In this document: piece after piece, positions 1-10,500 of the stretch
How positions within the stretch are numbered: the first letter of the stretch is position 1
How the letters are laid out: every line of letters begins with the position of its first letter
NCBI RefSeq assembly: GCF_036959255.1
Contig: NZ_JAWMTI010000010.1
Location: 124,001-188,000, forward strand
Direction: 5' to 3'
DNA length: 64,000 nt
From: Olivibacter sp036959255
Lineage (GTDB): Bacteria > Bacteroidota > Bacteroidia > Sphingobacteriales > Sphingobacteriaceae
Position numbers and translations under genes: made by a program
The notes under the pieces: generated by a model
Told to the model about the DNA's origin: nothing
The model's input: the letters and a program-made list of their open reading frames with translations, nothing else
Databases searched by the model: none

Positions 1-525
1 GGTGTTGGTTTAACCGGTAAATTTTGGTGTCACGAGCATTTTGGCGCAAAGGCAAGGCCCGATATTATTGCTTTTGGAAAGAAGATGCAAGTTTGCGGTA
101 TTTTAGTTAGTGAAAAAATTGATGATATAAAAACGAATGTTTTTAAAGTTCCATCACGGATTAACTCGACTTGGGGCGGAAACCTAGTTGACATGGTCAG
201 GGCAACTAAGATTTTGCAAATTATTGAAGAGGACCATTTAGTTTCACAAGCAGAAGAAGTTGGTGAGTATTTACAGCAAAAACTTTTAGATCTTGCGGAT
301 ACCCATTCTATCGTCAGTAACGTTAGAGGTCGCGGTTTATTAGCGGCTTTCGATTTTCCAAACAAAGAAAGTAGAAATCACTTTCTGAAGAGAAGTCTTG
401 ATAAAAATGCATTATTTTTAGGATGTGGCGAGAAAAGCATCCGTTTCAGGCCGGCTCTTATTATACAGCGTGAAGATATCGACAGGGGTATCGCAGTAAT
501 GAACGATGTAATCCGATCGCTCTAA
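1..525 (+). CDS. lat: L-lysine 6-aminotransferase, C-terminal part (cut by window start)
   Basis: PLP-dependent class III aminotransferase that moves the epsilon-amino group of lysine to 2-oxoglutarate, giving alpha-aminoadipate semialdehyde. The frame is open from base 1, so the N-terminus lies outside the window. The visible 174 residues begin GVGLTGKFWCHEHFG and include IIAFGKKMQV, where the second lysine fits the PLP-binding position, then STWGGNLVDMVRA and the small C-terminal domain ending NDVIRSL. The tryptophan-rich stretch and the STWGGN segment are typical of lysine 6-transaminases rather than ornithine or GABA transaminases. This is recognition from memory, so the exact substrate is less sure than the family. 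It converges on the membrane protein gene at 547 with only 21 bases between them. Confidence 0.85.
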   Translation, partial: GVGLTGKFWCHEHFGAKARPDIIAFGKKMQVCGILVSEKIDDIKTNVFKVPSRINSTWGGNLVDMVRATKILQIIEEDHLVSQAEEVGEYLQQKLLDLADTHSIVSNVRGRGLLAAFDFPNKESRNHFLKRSLDKNALFLGCGEKSIRFRPALIIQREDIDRGIAVMNDVIRSL

Positions 526-546
526 AACAGTTTCTCGCAATGGGCT

Positions 547-1818
547 TTACTCGATACGTGTAATAAGTATCTTATCAATACGCATGCCGTCCATATCTAC
601 AACCTCAAGTTCAAAATCATTCCATCTCACTTTTTCGGTCAGGGTAGGAATGTGATCCAATAGTTTTAACAGTAAGCCTCCTAGTGTAGTAAAGTTATTT
701 GCTTCGGGGGCATCCGACAAATTGAAGTACTTAATAAATTCAAAAATAGGCAATTGGCCGTCGGCTAACCAGGTATTTTCCGTGCGTTGTACAATTTGGT
801 AATCATTCGCGGGATCTCTTCTGTCGCTTATCAATTCATCTAATATGTCGTTTATAGAAATCAAACCTTGCAGATCGCCATACTCATCTAAAACAATTCC
901 ATAGCGTTGTTGCGCACTTCGTAATAATTCTAAAACCCGATAGGCTGCCGTATATTCCGATACAAACAAAGCCTTTTTTATATATCGCTTCAGATCCGGC
1001 GAGGAGCTTTGCGTTTCTTCCAAAAAGAGCTCTCTAACGGATACAAGTCCAAGTAATTTATCTAAAGATCCTTCGCATAAAGGATAAACTGAATGCGGGT
1101 AATTGCTAATCTTTGATTTTATGACATCCAAACTATCTGTTACATCAATCCAAACAAGATCCATCCGGTTTGTCATTAACTCACCGGTCCTTCTATCTCC
1201 TAGTGAAAAAACACGTCTAACGAGATCTTGTTCTATTGGCTGTATCTCCCCTCCTTCCGTGCTATCTTTGATTATCGCATTGATTTCCTCCTCTGAAACA
1301 ACCTCCTCGTGATGTTCCTTTATACCAAATAAATTAAAAAACAGATTACTGGTTTTAGTTAATATCCAAATAATTGGTAAGGAGATCTTGGAAAGCAAAA
1401 TCATGGGCATAGCAATAGTCATTGCGATAGTTTCCGGATAGTGCAAACCTATCCGTTTAGGAATTAACTCCCCGAATACAATCGTAAGGTAGGTGATTAA
1501 TAAAACAACTAAAAACACGGCGATCGACTCAGCATAAGGGGCAATTACTTCAATATTGCTTAAGTAAATACCAACGGTTTGTGTTAGACCTTTGCCACTA
1601 AAAAGCCCCGTCAGAATACCGATCAAGGTAATACCTATTTGAACGGTCGACAAAAATGTTGTAGGATTATTAGCCAATGCTAACGCTTTGGCAGCTCCCT
1701 TATCTCCCTTTTTTATGGAAGCTTCCAATTTGAATTTTCTGGTCGAAACCAAGGCTAGCTCGCTCATTGAAAAAAGACCATTGATAAGAATGAGTACGAT
1801 GATGATGACAATTTCCAT
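547..1818 (-). CDS. CorC/HlyC-type CNNM membrane protein with CBS pair
   Basis: Inner-membrane protein of the DUF21-CBS-CorC_HlyC family, related to CNNM magnesium transporters and enterobacterial PaeA/YtfL-type exporters. The N-terminal third holds three to four hydrophobic segments (EIVIIIVLILINGLFSMSE and later LLITYLTIVFGELIPKR). A pair of CBS domains follows from about residue 200 (MTNRMDLVWIDV; YGIVLDEYGDLQGLISI), and the C-terminal domain ends LEVVDMDGMRIDKILI. The frame can be extended to a TTG at 1830, but the ATG at 1818 starts exactly at the first hydrophobic helix and gives 423 aa, the normal family length. The transported ion cannot be told from sequence. Hemolysin C is a historical name and haemolysis is not implied. 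Confidence 0.88.
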   Translation of the reverse strand: MEIVIIIVLILINGLFSMSELALVSTRKFKLEASIKKGDKGAAKALALANNPTTFLSTVQIGITLIGILTGLFSGKGLTQTVGIYLSNIEVIAPYAESIAVFLVVLLITYLTIVFGELIPKRIGLHYPETIAMTIAMPMILLSKISLPIIWILTKTSNLFFNLFGIKEHHEEVVSEEEINAIIKDSTEGGEIQPIEQDLVRRVFSLGDRRTGELMTNRMDLVWIDVTDSLDVIKSKISNYPHSVYPLCEGSLDKLLGLVSVRELFLEETQSSSPDLKRYIKKALFVSEYTAAYRVLELLRSAQQRYGIVLDEYGDLQGLISINDILDELISDRRDPANDYQIVQRTENTWLADGQLPIFEFIKYFNLSDAPEANNFTTLGGLLLKLLDHIPTLTEKVRWNDFELEVVDMDGMRIDKILITRIE

Positions 1819-1922
1819 TAGTTTATCCAATAAATATAAAGCTTCTGTTATTGCTGCTATATTTAACTAACAAGGGGGCGCTTTATTGGTTTTATACGCC
1901 TTGTCATGTTCCCGGTTCTGAT

Positions 1923-2903
1923 TTAAACGGCGACCTGCCTGCTGTACTTACTCTTGTACTGCATAGGGGAAAGCCCTGTTATGCGTTTGAAGGTTGTTCG
2001 GAAGGATTTAGAATCACTATATCCCACGTTATACATAACCTCATTCACATTCTCGTTACTCGTTTCAAAACTTAACTTTGCTGCTTCAACGCGAACACGC
2101 TGTATATATTCTAAAATCGTATTCCCTGTTGCCTTCTTAAATCGTCGTTCAAAATTCCTTCTACCTGTAGCAAGTTGCTCGGCAAGATCTTCCACCGTAA
2201 TACGTTCATGAAAGTTCTCTTCAATAAGCTCTTGTGCCCGTCGAACCGTTAAATCTTCATGATCTTTTTGTCTTTGAAAGATGATGAACTGGGACTGATT
2301 GTTTCTTTCGATATCAATTTCAAACATTTTTGACGATCGAATGGCCATTTCGCGTCCCGCGAACTTCTCTACCAAATATAAAATCAGGTTCAGTGATGAG
2401 TAGGCTCCGCCACTTGTATAAATTCCTCTTTCGTCTGTAATGATTTTATAGGGCATCAACTTTACCTCCGGAAACCGGGTTTTAAATTCGTTAGCTGACA
2501 ACCAATGTGTTGTACAGCTACGTCCATTTAACAAACCGGTGGAGGCTAGTAAAAAGGCACCAATACATAGGGAAGCTATCTCAGCACCAAGTTGATATTG
2601 CTTCTGAATCCAAGGTACAAATTCTCGATTTATAGACAAGATATCTTCCATATTACCGTGAATAGCCGGAATAACGATAAGATCTGTCTTTCGTAGTTGG
2701 TGAATCGTGATGTCAGAACGTATGCTAAAGATCCGTCCCGACTGGACGGCTTCATCCGAAAGCCCAACTATTTGAATGTCGAAAATAGCTTCCTTTCCAG
2801 CGCTTTGTAACGCTTCGTTAATTTTAGAAAACATCTTATAAGTTGCTTCCATGCTGCTCAAGCTCGTTTCACCTATAGGATTAAGTAATGAGATGTGTTT
2901 CAT
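1923..2903 (-). CDS. GlxA-family transcriptional regulator (DJ-1/PfpI + AraC)
   Basis: Cytoplasmic DNA-binding regulator of 326 aa. Residues 1 to about 190 form a DJ-1/PfpI-like (glutamine amidotransferase class 1-like) domain with the nucleophile-elbow segment ASLCIGAFLLASTGLL. Residues about 215-326 form an AraC-type double helix-turn-helix (ITVEDLAEQLATGRRNFERR, then VMYNVGYSDSKSFRTTFKR and the G-SPMQYK ending). This is the GlxA/FtrA architecture, whose members often control amino-acid or choline-derivative catabolism. The target here is unknown and no divergent partner gene is adjacent. ATG start at 2903; a shorter start is not supported because the alpha/beta fold begins at once. Confidence 0.9.
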   Translation of the reverse strand: MKHISLLNPIGETSLSSMEATYKMFSKINEALQSAGKEAIFDIQIVGLSDEAVQSGRIFSIRSDITIHQLRKTDLIVIPAIHGNMEDILSINREFVPWIQKQYQLGAEIASLCIGAFLLASTGLLNGRSCTTHWLSANEFKTRFPEVKLMPYKIITDERGIYTSGGAYSSLNLILYLVEKFAGREMAIRSSKMFEIDIERNNQSQFIIFQRQKDHEDLTVRRAQELIEENFHERITVEDLAEQLATGRRNFERRFKKATGNTILEYIQRVRVEAAKLSFETSNENVNEVMYNVGYSDSKSFRTTFKRITGLSPMQYKSKYSRQVAV

Positions 2904-3072
2904 TGTAACGAAATTTTACGTTAAAATAGAAATGAGAAGATACGTTAATCAAATAACAAATTTACCCTAAAAGGATGTCGCAAGCAACACCCTTTTATGA
3001 CGCAATTTGCCAACAGCAATAGGTTGACAAATTCATTCCTCGATTTAATTCATTTACTATAAGATTCCCTAT

Positions 3073-3294
3073 TTATTTCTTCGGCGGTAAATCAAAAGCA
3101 AGTGCCTCATGTTCAAAATGTCCCTTATGTGAACCATCGCAAAAGGGTTTCCTTGACGATAGCCCGCAACGGCAAATTGATACCAGTGTGCGTCCATCCA
3201 AACCGTATGGGGTACCGTTTTTGTCAACTATTTCAAATTCTCCTTCTACTTTGAGCGACCCGTTTTCGTTGATTGTTAATTTAGTTTTAGTCAT
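3073..3294 (-). CDS. CDGSH-type iron-sulfur protein
   Basis: Small (73 aa) soluble protein with one CDGSH zinc-finger-like motif that ligates a redox-active 2Fe-2S cluster. The signature is complete: CRCGLSSRKPFCDGSHKGHF supplies three cysteines and one histidine in the expected C-x-C-x(9)-C-x3-H order. The reading frame extends upstream to a TTG at 3312, but the ATG at 3294 gives the normal family length and starts with the conserved strand TKLTINENGSLKVEG. It is a stand-alone gene with no obvious operon partner. Cellular role unknown; the family is tied to Fe-S or redox sensing. Confidence 0.9.
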   Translation of the reverse strand: MTKTKLTINENGSLKVEGEFEIVDKNGTPYGLDGRTLVSICRCGLSSRKPFCDGSHKGHFEHEALAFDLPPKK

Positions 3295-3492
3295 AAGATG
3301 TAATTTGCACAAAAATATAAATATGCTGTAGCTTGTTTGAAAATATGGGTAATTCAGATTGATTCTTTGAATCTTTCCATGAAGAGCTGTTTTAATCTAT
3401 TAAAAGCGCTATCTTTATGAAATAACTGGATAGATAAATGTAATATCCATTTAACTCAGCTATCCTCATACTTTAACCGTTAAATTTAGGAC

Positions 3493-3966
3493 ATGAAAAG
3501 AAGTGCAGGTATTTTACTTTACCGTGTTAAGGAAAAAAGCGTAGAATTCTTTCTTGTTCACCCGGGTGGGCCATTTTTTGTAAAAAAGGACAAGGGCTTT
3601 TGGACCATTCCAAAAGGAGAATTCGAAAATGAGGAATCCGCCCTTTCAGCGGCAAAACGTGAATTTGAAGAAGAGACCGGACATAAACCCAAAGGTGAAT
3701 TTATGGCATTGGATTCCGTAATCCAAAAAGGAGGAAAGAAAATTCTTTGTTGGCTGTTAGAAGGTGATATCGATTTACGCACAGTACGCAGTAACACATT
3801 TGAAATGATATGGCCTCCAAAATCAGGAAAAATGCAACGCTTTCCTGAAATAGACAAAGCGGGCTGGTTTTCGGCAGAAGATGCAAGGCAAATAATCAAC
3901 GAACGGCAAAGCCCTTTCATTGATCAAGCTTTGTCTTTTATCCGTAATGCAGCCAATGTAAAATAA
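3493..3966 (+). CDS. NUDIX hydrolase
   Basis: A 157-aa NUDIX-fold pyrophosphohydrolase. The NUDIX box is intact, starting at the GEFENEESA segment (about residue 40) and running through AAKREFEEETG, which gives the Mg-binding REFEEE core. The N-terminus KRSAGILLYRV and the acidic C-terminal half (FPEIDKAGWFSAEDARQI) resemble the diadenosine-polyphosphate/ADP-ribose-type group annotated as a NUDIX domain protein in Bacteroidetes, but the substrate cannot be assigned. ATG start at 3493. The gene stands alone before a 555-base gap. Confidence 0.9.
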   Translation: MKRSAGILLYRVKEKSVEFFLVHPGGPFFVKKDKGFWTIPKGEFENEESALSAAKREFEEETGHKPKGEFMALDSVIQKGGKKILCWLLEGDIDLRTVRSNTFEMIWPPKSGKMQRFPEIDKAGWFSAEDARQIINERQSPFIDQALSFIRNAANVK

Positions 3967-4521
3967 GCACTTCTCCACCTCAATTCTTAGTTATCATTTA
4001 ATCTTATCTTGATACAAAATACACTCCTGTATTTAGCCAATGATTTTTTATCAGTTATTTACTAAGGGCACAAGTTTCTTTCATATTTTCTTAACAAAAA
4101 ATCAACAAATCGGTGCTTTGTGATTGAAAAATGCAGAAAATGACGTCAAATCGTTTTAAAAAACCAATGAACAAAATGAACAAAAGAAAAAAGTCTGTCA
4201 TTTGCTAATTTGCATCAAAAATAATTAGACGGAAATGCTTTGTTATTGTCCTACTCTATCGAAGACAAGTATAAAAGAACAATGATTGCATACAATAATT
4301 TAAAGACACCTCTTTCATCTTTTTATTTGTTTTGGGATTTATGCATAGTCAAAGCAATTTAGTCAGACGGATGTCCGAACTTTTGATATGCGTCCGGAAA
4401 GATACCGCACATAAAAACACAGTAAGTTTATGAAACAGAAGAACAAGCAGATTCCTTAAACGAAAAAAAAATCCAACCAACTATTTTTTTATCGTTTACT
4501 ACACTTATAATTATCAACATC
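3967..4521. other. Gene-free AT-rich leader of the lipid-synthase cluster
   Basis: 555 bases between the NUDIX gene and the first synthase gene. It is rich in A tracts and short poly-T runs, and no supported ORF or RNA gene was found. No clean TTTG-N19-TAnnTTTG promoter could be placed. Around 4361-4405 there is a local cluster of TCCG-containing words (GATGTCCG, GCGTCCGG) that could be an operator half-site pair. A promoter for the 11.6-kb synthase transcript must lie here, but its position is not resolved. Confidence 0.5.
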
Positions 4522-7500
4522 ATGAAAACAGCAAAGTTGATTGGTATAACCCCTTTCGAGCTCCCTGATTTAGCTTTATTGAAGGCACTTAGCAAAACTC
4601 CCTTTATACCTGTTTTACATATCGGTAGAAATCCCCATCAAATAGAGCACATATACAACGCCATTACACCGTATAAACCGAAATCTATCGGCCTTTGTCT
4701 TCCAAATTCTCAGATTTCACTAAAAGACATCCCGTCATCTGTCGCCTATATCATTATACCCTTTTGTAACGAGGTATCAAATGAGGCCGTAGATGCGGAG
4801 ATTATTTTTCAGGTACATTCTGTCGAAGAGGCAAAGTTGGCAAAGGCTAAAGGGGCCAAAACCGTTATCATTAAAGGAAACGAATCGGGTGGAAAGGTTG
4901 CCTACGAAGCGAGTTACATTTTATTTCAACGCGTAATTCACGACCCGGACTTGCAGGATTTGGCTATATGGGTTCAGGGTGGTATTGGAATCCACTCCGC
5001 TGCCGCACTTATCGGACTAGGAGCGGAAGGTATCGTGCTGGACAGTCAATTCTCATTATTTCCCGAATGTACGGTGCCACAAACACTGAAAGATGTTATT
5101 GAAAGATTAAATGGCACGGAAACTAAGTTGGTCGACAATTTTCGCGTGCTGAATCGACCGAATGCACCACAACTTCCGGAAGGAGCCCTGTTTTCGGATT
5201 TGCTTCCGTATTTAAAAGACAGCTATGCACTTGAAGAATCTTACCTGCCTATCGGGCAGGATATTATCTTATCAAAAGGGCTCGTTCATACTTATAAAAC
5301 AATCGACCGACTCTCATCGGGTCTGCTTGAATCTATCAACGGTCATATAAGACAGGCCAAATTAGATACGCCCATAAGAGCACACAACTCCTTAGCGCAA
5401 GAGCTTAAAATACGCTATCCGATAGCGCAAGGCCCCATGACACGGGTAAGTGATCTACCAAGCTTTGCTGATGCAGTGGCTACCAATGGTGCACTGCCTT
5501 TTGTGGCACTTTCTTTAATGACCGGCGAAAAAGCAAAAGAGTTAATAGTAAAGACCAAGGAAACACTTCATGATAGAACGTGGGGAATCGGAATTTTAGG
5601 TTTTGCGCCACAGGATCTAAGAGAAGAGCAATCCCGTTATATCTTAGCTGCAAAACCTCCTGTCTTGCTTATAGCAGGTGGCCGTCCCTCACAAGCGACC
5701 CCATTTGAAAAAGAGGGTATTAAAACGTTCTTACATGTTCCTTCACCTACTCTTCTTGATTTATTTATTAAGGAAGGTGCCAGAAAATTTGTGTTTGAAG
5801 GAAGAGAATGCGGTGGCCATGTTGGGCCCTTGTCCTCGCTTGTACTTTGGGAACTTCAAATTGAACGGATTCTACAAGAGGAACAACTACAATCTTTTGA
5901 GCTCTTTTTTGCAGGTGGTATACATGATAGCTTCTCCAGCGCTTTCCTCTCCATCATGAGTGCTCCCTTAGCCATAGGTGGAGCTAAAATCGGTGTACTT
6001 ATGGGGTCTGCCTATATTTATACAAAAGAAGCCGTTGAGTCGGGCGCCATTTTACCGGGCTTCCAAAAACAAGCCTTAGAACAAAGCGAAACCGTCCTTT
6101 TAGAAACAGCTCCAGGTCATGAAACCAGGTGTTTGCAGTCGCCATTTACTGCTTATTTCAAGGAAGAAAAACGTAGGCTTGAAAACGAAGGGACCGATAA
6201 AAAACTGATATGGGAATCGTTAGAGAAGCTAAACGTAGGGCGACTACGTATTGCCAGTAAAGGGATCGAAAGAGTGTCCGATAGCCTGACACCCTTGAAT
6301 GAAAATATGCAGTATCAGAAAGGTATGTATATGATCGGACAAGTTGCCGCATTAAATAATAAAATCAGAACAATCGCCGAACTGCACGAGGATGTGGCCA
6401 ACAATAATTTTAACTATATAGAGGATGCTAAAACCTTTACCTTAACAAATACGGATGATAAAGCAATAGATATTGCCATTATCGGAATGGCCTGTATCTA
6501 TCCAGGTGCAAAAGATGTGGATGCCTTTTGGCGAAATATATTAGATGCCAAGAACTGTATAACAGAAGTTCCCGACGAAAGATGGAATAAAGAAATTTAT
6601 TACGACCCAACGGATACCAATGGCCGCAAATCTCCATCAAAATGGGGCGGTTTTATACCAAAAATTGAATTTGATCCACTGGAATTTGGAATCCCTCCTC
6701 AGTCGCTGGCGGCTATTGATCCTACACAACTACTAAGTCTACTCGTCGCAAAGCGGGCACTTGAGCATGCCGGTTATGCTGCAAAAGAAGCCAATAAAGA
6801 GAATGTATCGGTTATCATAGGAGCAGAAGGTGGCAATGATTTAGCAAACAATTACAGCTTCAGAGCACTCTTTTCACAGTTTTTCGGCGAAATACCACAG
6901 GAAGTTGACGCATCCTTACCCAAGCTCACGGAAGACTCATTTCCGGGCGTGTTGGCCAATGTGATTGCCGGTAGAATCACCAACCGTTTAGATCTTGGTG
7001 GCCGCAACTATACGGTTGATGCCGCCTGCGCTTCATCTTTAGCTGCCATAGATTTAGCATGCCAGGAGCTTATTCTCAATAAATCGGATATGGTCATTGC
7101 AGGTGCTGCAGATCTACATAATGGTATTAATGATTATCTCATGTTTGCCAGCACACATGCTCTTTCAAAGAAAGGTAGATGTGCCACCTTTGATGCAGAT
7201 GCCGATGGCATTGCGCTAGGAGAAGGTGTCGCAATGGTTGTACTTAAAAGATTAGAAGATGCCAAGCGCGATGGTGATGAAATTTTTGCAGTGATCAAAG
7301 GAGTCGGTGGTTCCAGCGATGGAAAAAGTCTCGGATTAACTGCACCACGATTAGCTGGACAAACCAAGGCATTGGAGCGCGCCTATTCGCAGGCCGGCCT
7401 ATCGATATCGTCCGTGGAACTCGTTGAAGCACATGGCACCGGAACTGTTGTTGGAGATCGTACTGAATTAAGCGCCATAACGCAGGCAATGGTTAAGCGC

Positions 7501-10500
7501 GGTGCTGTTCCTCAACAAACTCATCTTGGTTCGGTTAAAACACAAATCGGACATACGAAATGTGCCGCTGGTATGGCGGGTTTGATTAAGAGTGCATTGA
7601 GTGTATATTACGGGGTAAAACCACCAACTATTAATTTAAAAGAACCTAATAGCTTCTATGATGAAAAAACGAGTCCGTTTGTATTTACCGATAAAGCGGG
7701 CTTATGGACGAATCAACAAAGAGTAGCAGGGGTGAGCGCTTTCGGCTTTGGCGGTACAAATTTTCATGCTGTTGTTTCCAATCATGCCGCGACTCCCTTA
7801 CCTTTTTCTATCACAAAGCAATGGCCTGTTGAACTTTTTGTTTTCAAAGGGAACAATTATGAAGAAGCAACGTTGCTACTCAAGAAAATAAAGAAGCTTA
7901 TTGATTTCAACGACACGGTAAAACTCCGTGATCTTGCGTTTTCCCTTGCTACTTATAATGATTCGCCCGTGCAGCTATCCATTATCGCTGATTCGATAGC
8001 AGATTTGCAGTTTAAAGCAGATTTGGTATTATCAGGAACCCATGCTAAGGATACCTATATTACAAAAGAGATGAAGGGCAAAACGGCTTTTCTATTTGCC
8101 GGACAGGGAAGCCAGCGGATTCATATGGCCAGAGAACTATTGGTGAATTTTCCAAGAATGAGATCACTTCTCAATCGTTATCCCGAATATGAAAAGGTAC
8201 TCTTTCCTAATAACACCTTTAGTGAGGAGAGTTTAAAGAAGCAAAAAGAGGCTATTAAGGATACCCGTATGGCGCAGCCACTTTTAGGACTAATAGACAT
8301 AGCCATTGCCAAACTATTACAGGAGTTCGGAATTATGCCCGATATGCTCGCAGGACATAGTTATGGTGAGCTTCCTGCACTTGCATTTGCCAACGTGTTT
8401 GATGAGGAAGCGCTATTTATTTTAAGTAAAGGGAGAGCTGAAGCAATTTTAGCCTCTACTGAAGCGGACAAAGGCATGATGGTGGCGGTAAATGGCGACA
8501 AAGAGGTGATTGATCATTTACTCTCTTCGCATAAAAATGTCTATGCCGTAAATCATAACTCGCCACAGCAATGGGTTTTAGCAGGAGAAACGATTGCTAT
8601 GGAAAGTCTTATGCAGTTTTTAAAGGAACAGAAAATTTCCTATCGACCATTGGAAGTGGCCTGTGCTTTCCATAGTCCACTAATTGCAAAAGCCGAATCG
8701 CTATATGCGGATTTGCTGAATGATTTTTCCTTTAAACAAGCGACTGTTCCGGTTTGGTCAAACACAAGTGCTTCCTTATATCCTTCAGATCCGAATGCCA
8801 TCAAAGAACGTTTAGCAGCTCATATCGTTAACCCTGTACGTTTTTCTGATGAGATCGAAGAAATGTATCGTGATGGCGCCCGGATTTTTATCGAAGTCGG
8901 ACCAGGTAAGACCCTGACAAGCTTGACGAAATCTATTTTGGGCAAGGACGAAGTTTTGATCCATACAGAAGAAAATGGAAAACATGGCATTACGCAACTA
9001 TTAGTGGCTTTGGCACAGTACATGGCTACAGGAAAAACCCTTAAAGTGGATGTTTTATTTACGGATCGACAAGCGATAAAGTTAGATCTCGATAATCCTG
9101 AAATACTTAAAAAAAGTTCCTCAATATGGCTTGTAGATGGTCAAATGGCAACACCTTTACACGGCAAGCTACCAGCTTACAGTGCACCACCTGTAACAAA
9201 ACCAATCATCAATTTTAGTGAACTAAGCGTGCAAAATACAACAAAAAACGAAGCTTCACCCGTACAAGGATCTGCAGAACAACTGACATTGGAATATTTA
9301 TCGGGTATGAAGATGCTTATTCAGGCGCAACGAGATGTTCTTCTTGCTTATTTAGGTCAACCAAATACAAGCAATCCTATTCTTCCAACACCTTTCCCTC
9401 CGTCAAAACAATTATTGACAGAAAAACAAGAACCCCCTTTCGCTCAAGTTGATAAAAAGCTAAATGAAAATCTTTCCGGTACACCAAGCCCTGAACCGGT
9501 TAAATCCCTTTCTACTATATTAATAGAAGTAGTGAGTGAAAAAACAGGTTATCCGAAAGATATGCTGGGAATGGATCTCGATCTTGAAGCAGATTTAAGC
9601 ATTGATTCCATTAAGAGGCTGGAAATCATTGGCGAGTTGCGCGTACAGTTAAGTAGCTTTCAATTCAAAAATAAAAGTCAGGATGAAATGGTAGAACAAT
9701 TAGCTTCCATTAAAACACTGAATGGTTTGTTGGGCTGGTTTGACATGAATTTAATAAAGGATATTCATGAAAAGCCAACAGCAGAAATGACGCAACAGCA
9801 CCCTGCACTTCAACGAACAGATATCCAAGAGATGATTCTAGGGATCGTAAGCGAAAAAACCGGATATCCAACAGAGATGCTCGGTCTTGATTTGGATTTG
9901 GAAGCCGATTTAAGCATAGATTCCATTAAAAGAATCGAAATTATCGGTGAGCTCAAATGTAACTTAGCAGCGATTATACCCAATGTCGAAGGTCATGAGG
10001 AGGACATGGAGAAGCTATCTGCGTTTAAAACCTTAAACCATCTGATCGAATGGATTACTGCAAAACTCCAGGACGGTAATGCGCCAAGTGACGAGAAAAA
10101 AATATCGCTTGCAGACAACTTACTCGAAAATAAAGCGATAAACGACACGTTAAAGCGTATCAAGTTTGAGTTGACAGATGTTCATGCTTTACTTAAGCAA
10201 GAATATCCCAATACCTTAGCTGGTGCAAAAGTTGCGATTACCCGCGATGGAAGTCTTGGTTTCCTCATTAAGGAAGCGCTGGAAGAACGCGGTGCAATAG
10301 TCGATATTGTCTCACAAGAGAAAGAATTAGCAGACTACGATGGGCTGATCATTTTGGACATGGTAGCTTCTAACTATCGGTTAAATATCATAGATGCTGT
10401 TCGCATGGTAAAATCGCTGGATATGAACCATGTAAAATGGGTTTATGTAGTGTCTGATCATGCCGCCCACGTTGATAAGAATGAAGATCCTAAATTCTTG

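Noticed and set aside
30..365. Antisense frame over the aminotransferase
   Set aside because: The opposite strand encodes conserved aminotransferase motifs in an uninterrupted frame.
4361..4405. Promoter of the synthase operon at the TCCG-rich stretch
   Set aside because: No TAnnTTTG element with a spaced TTTG could be placed, so only a gap description is given.
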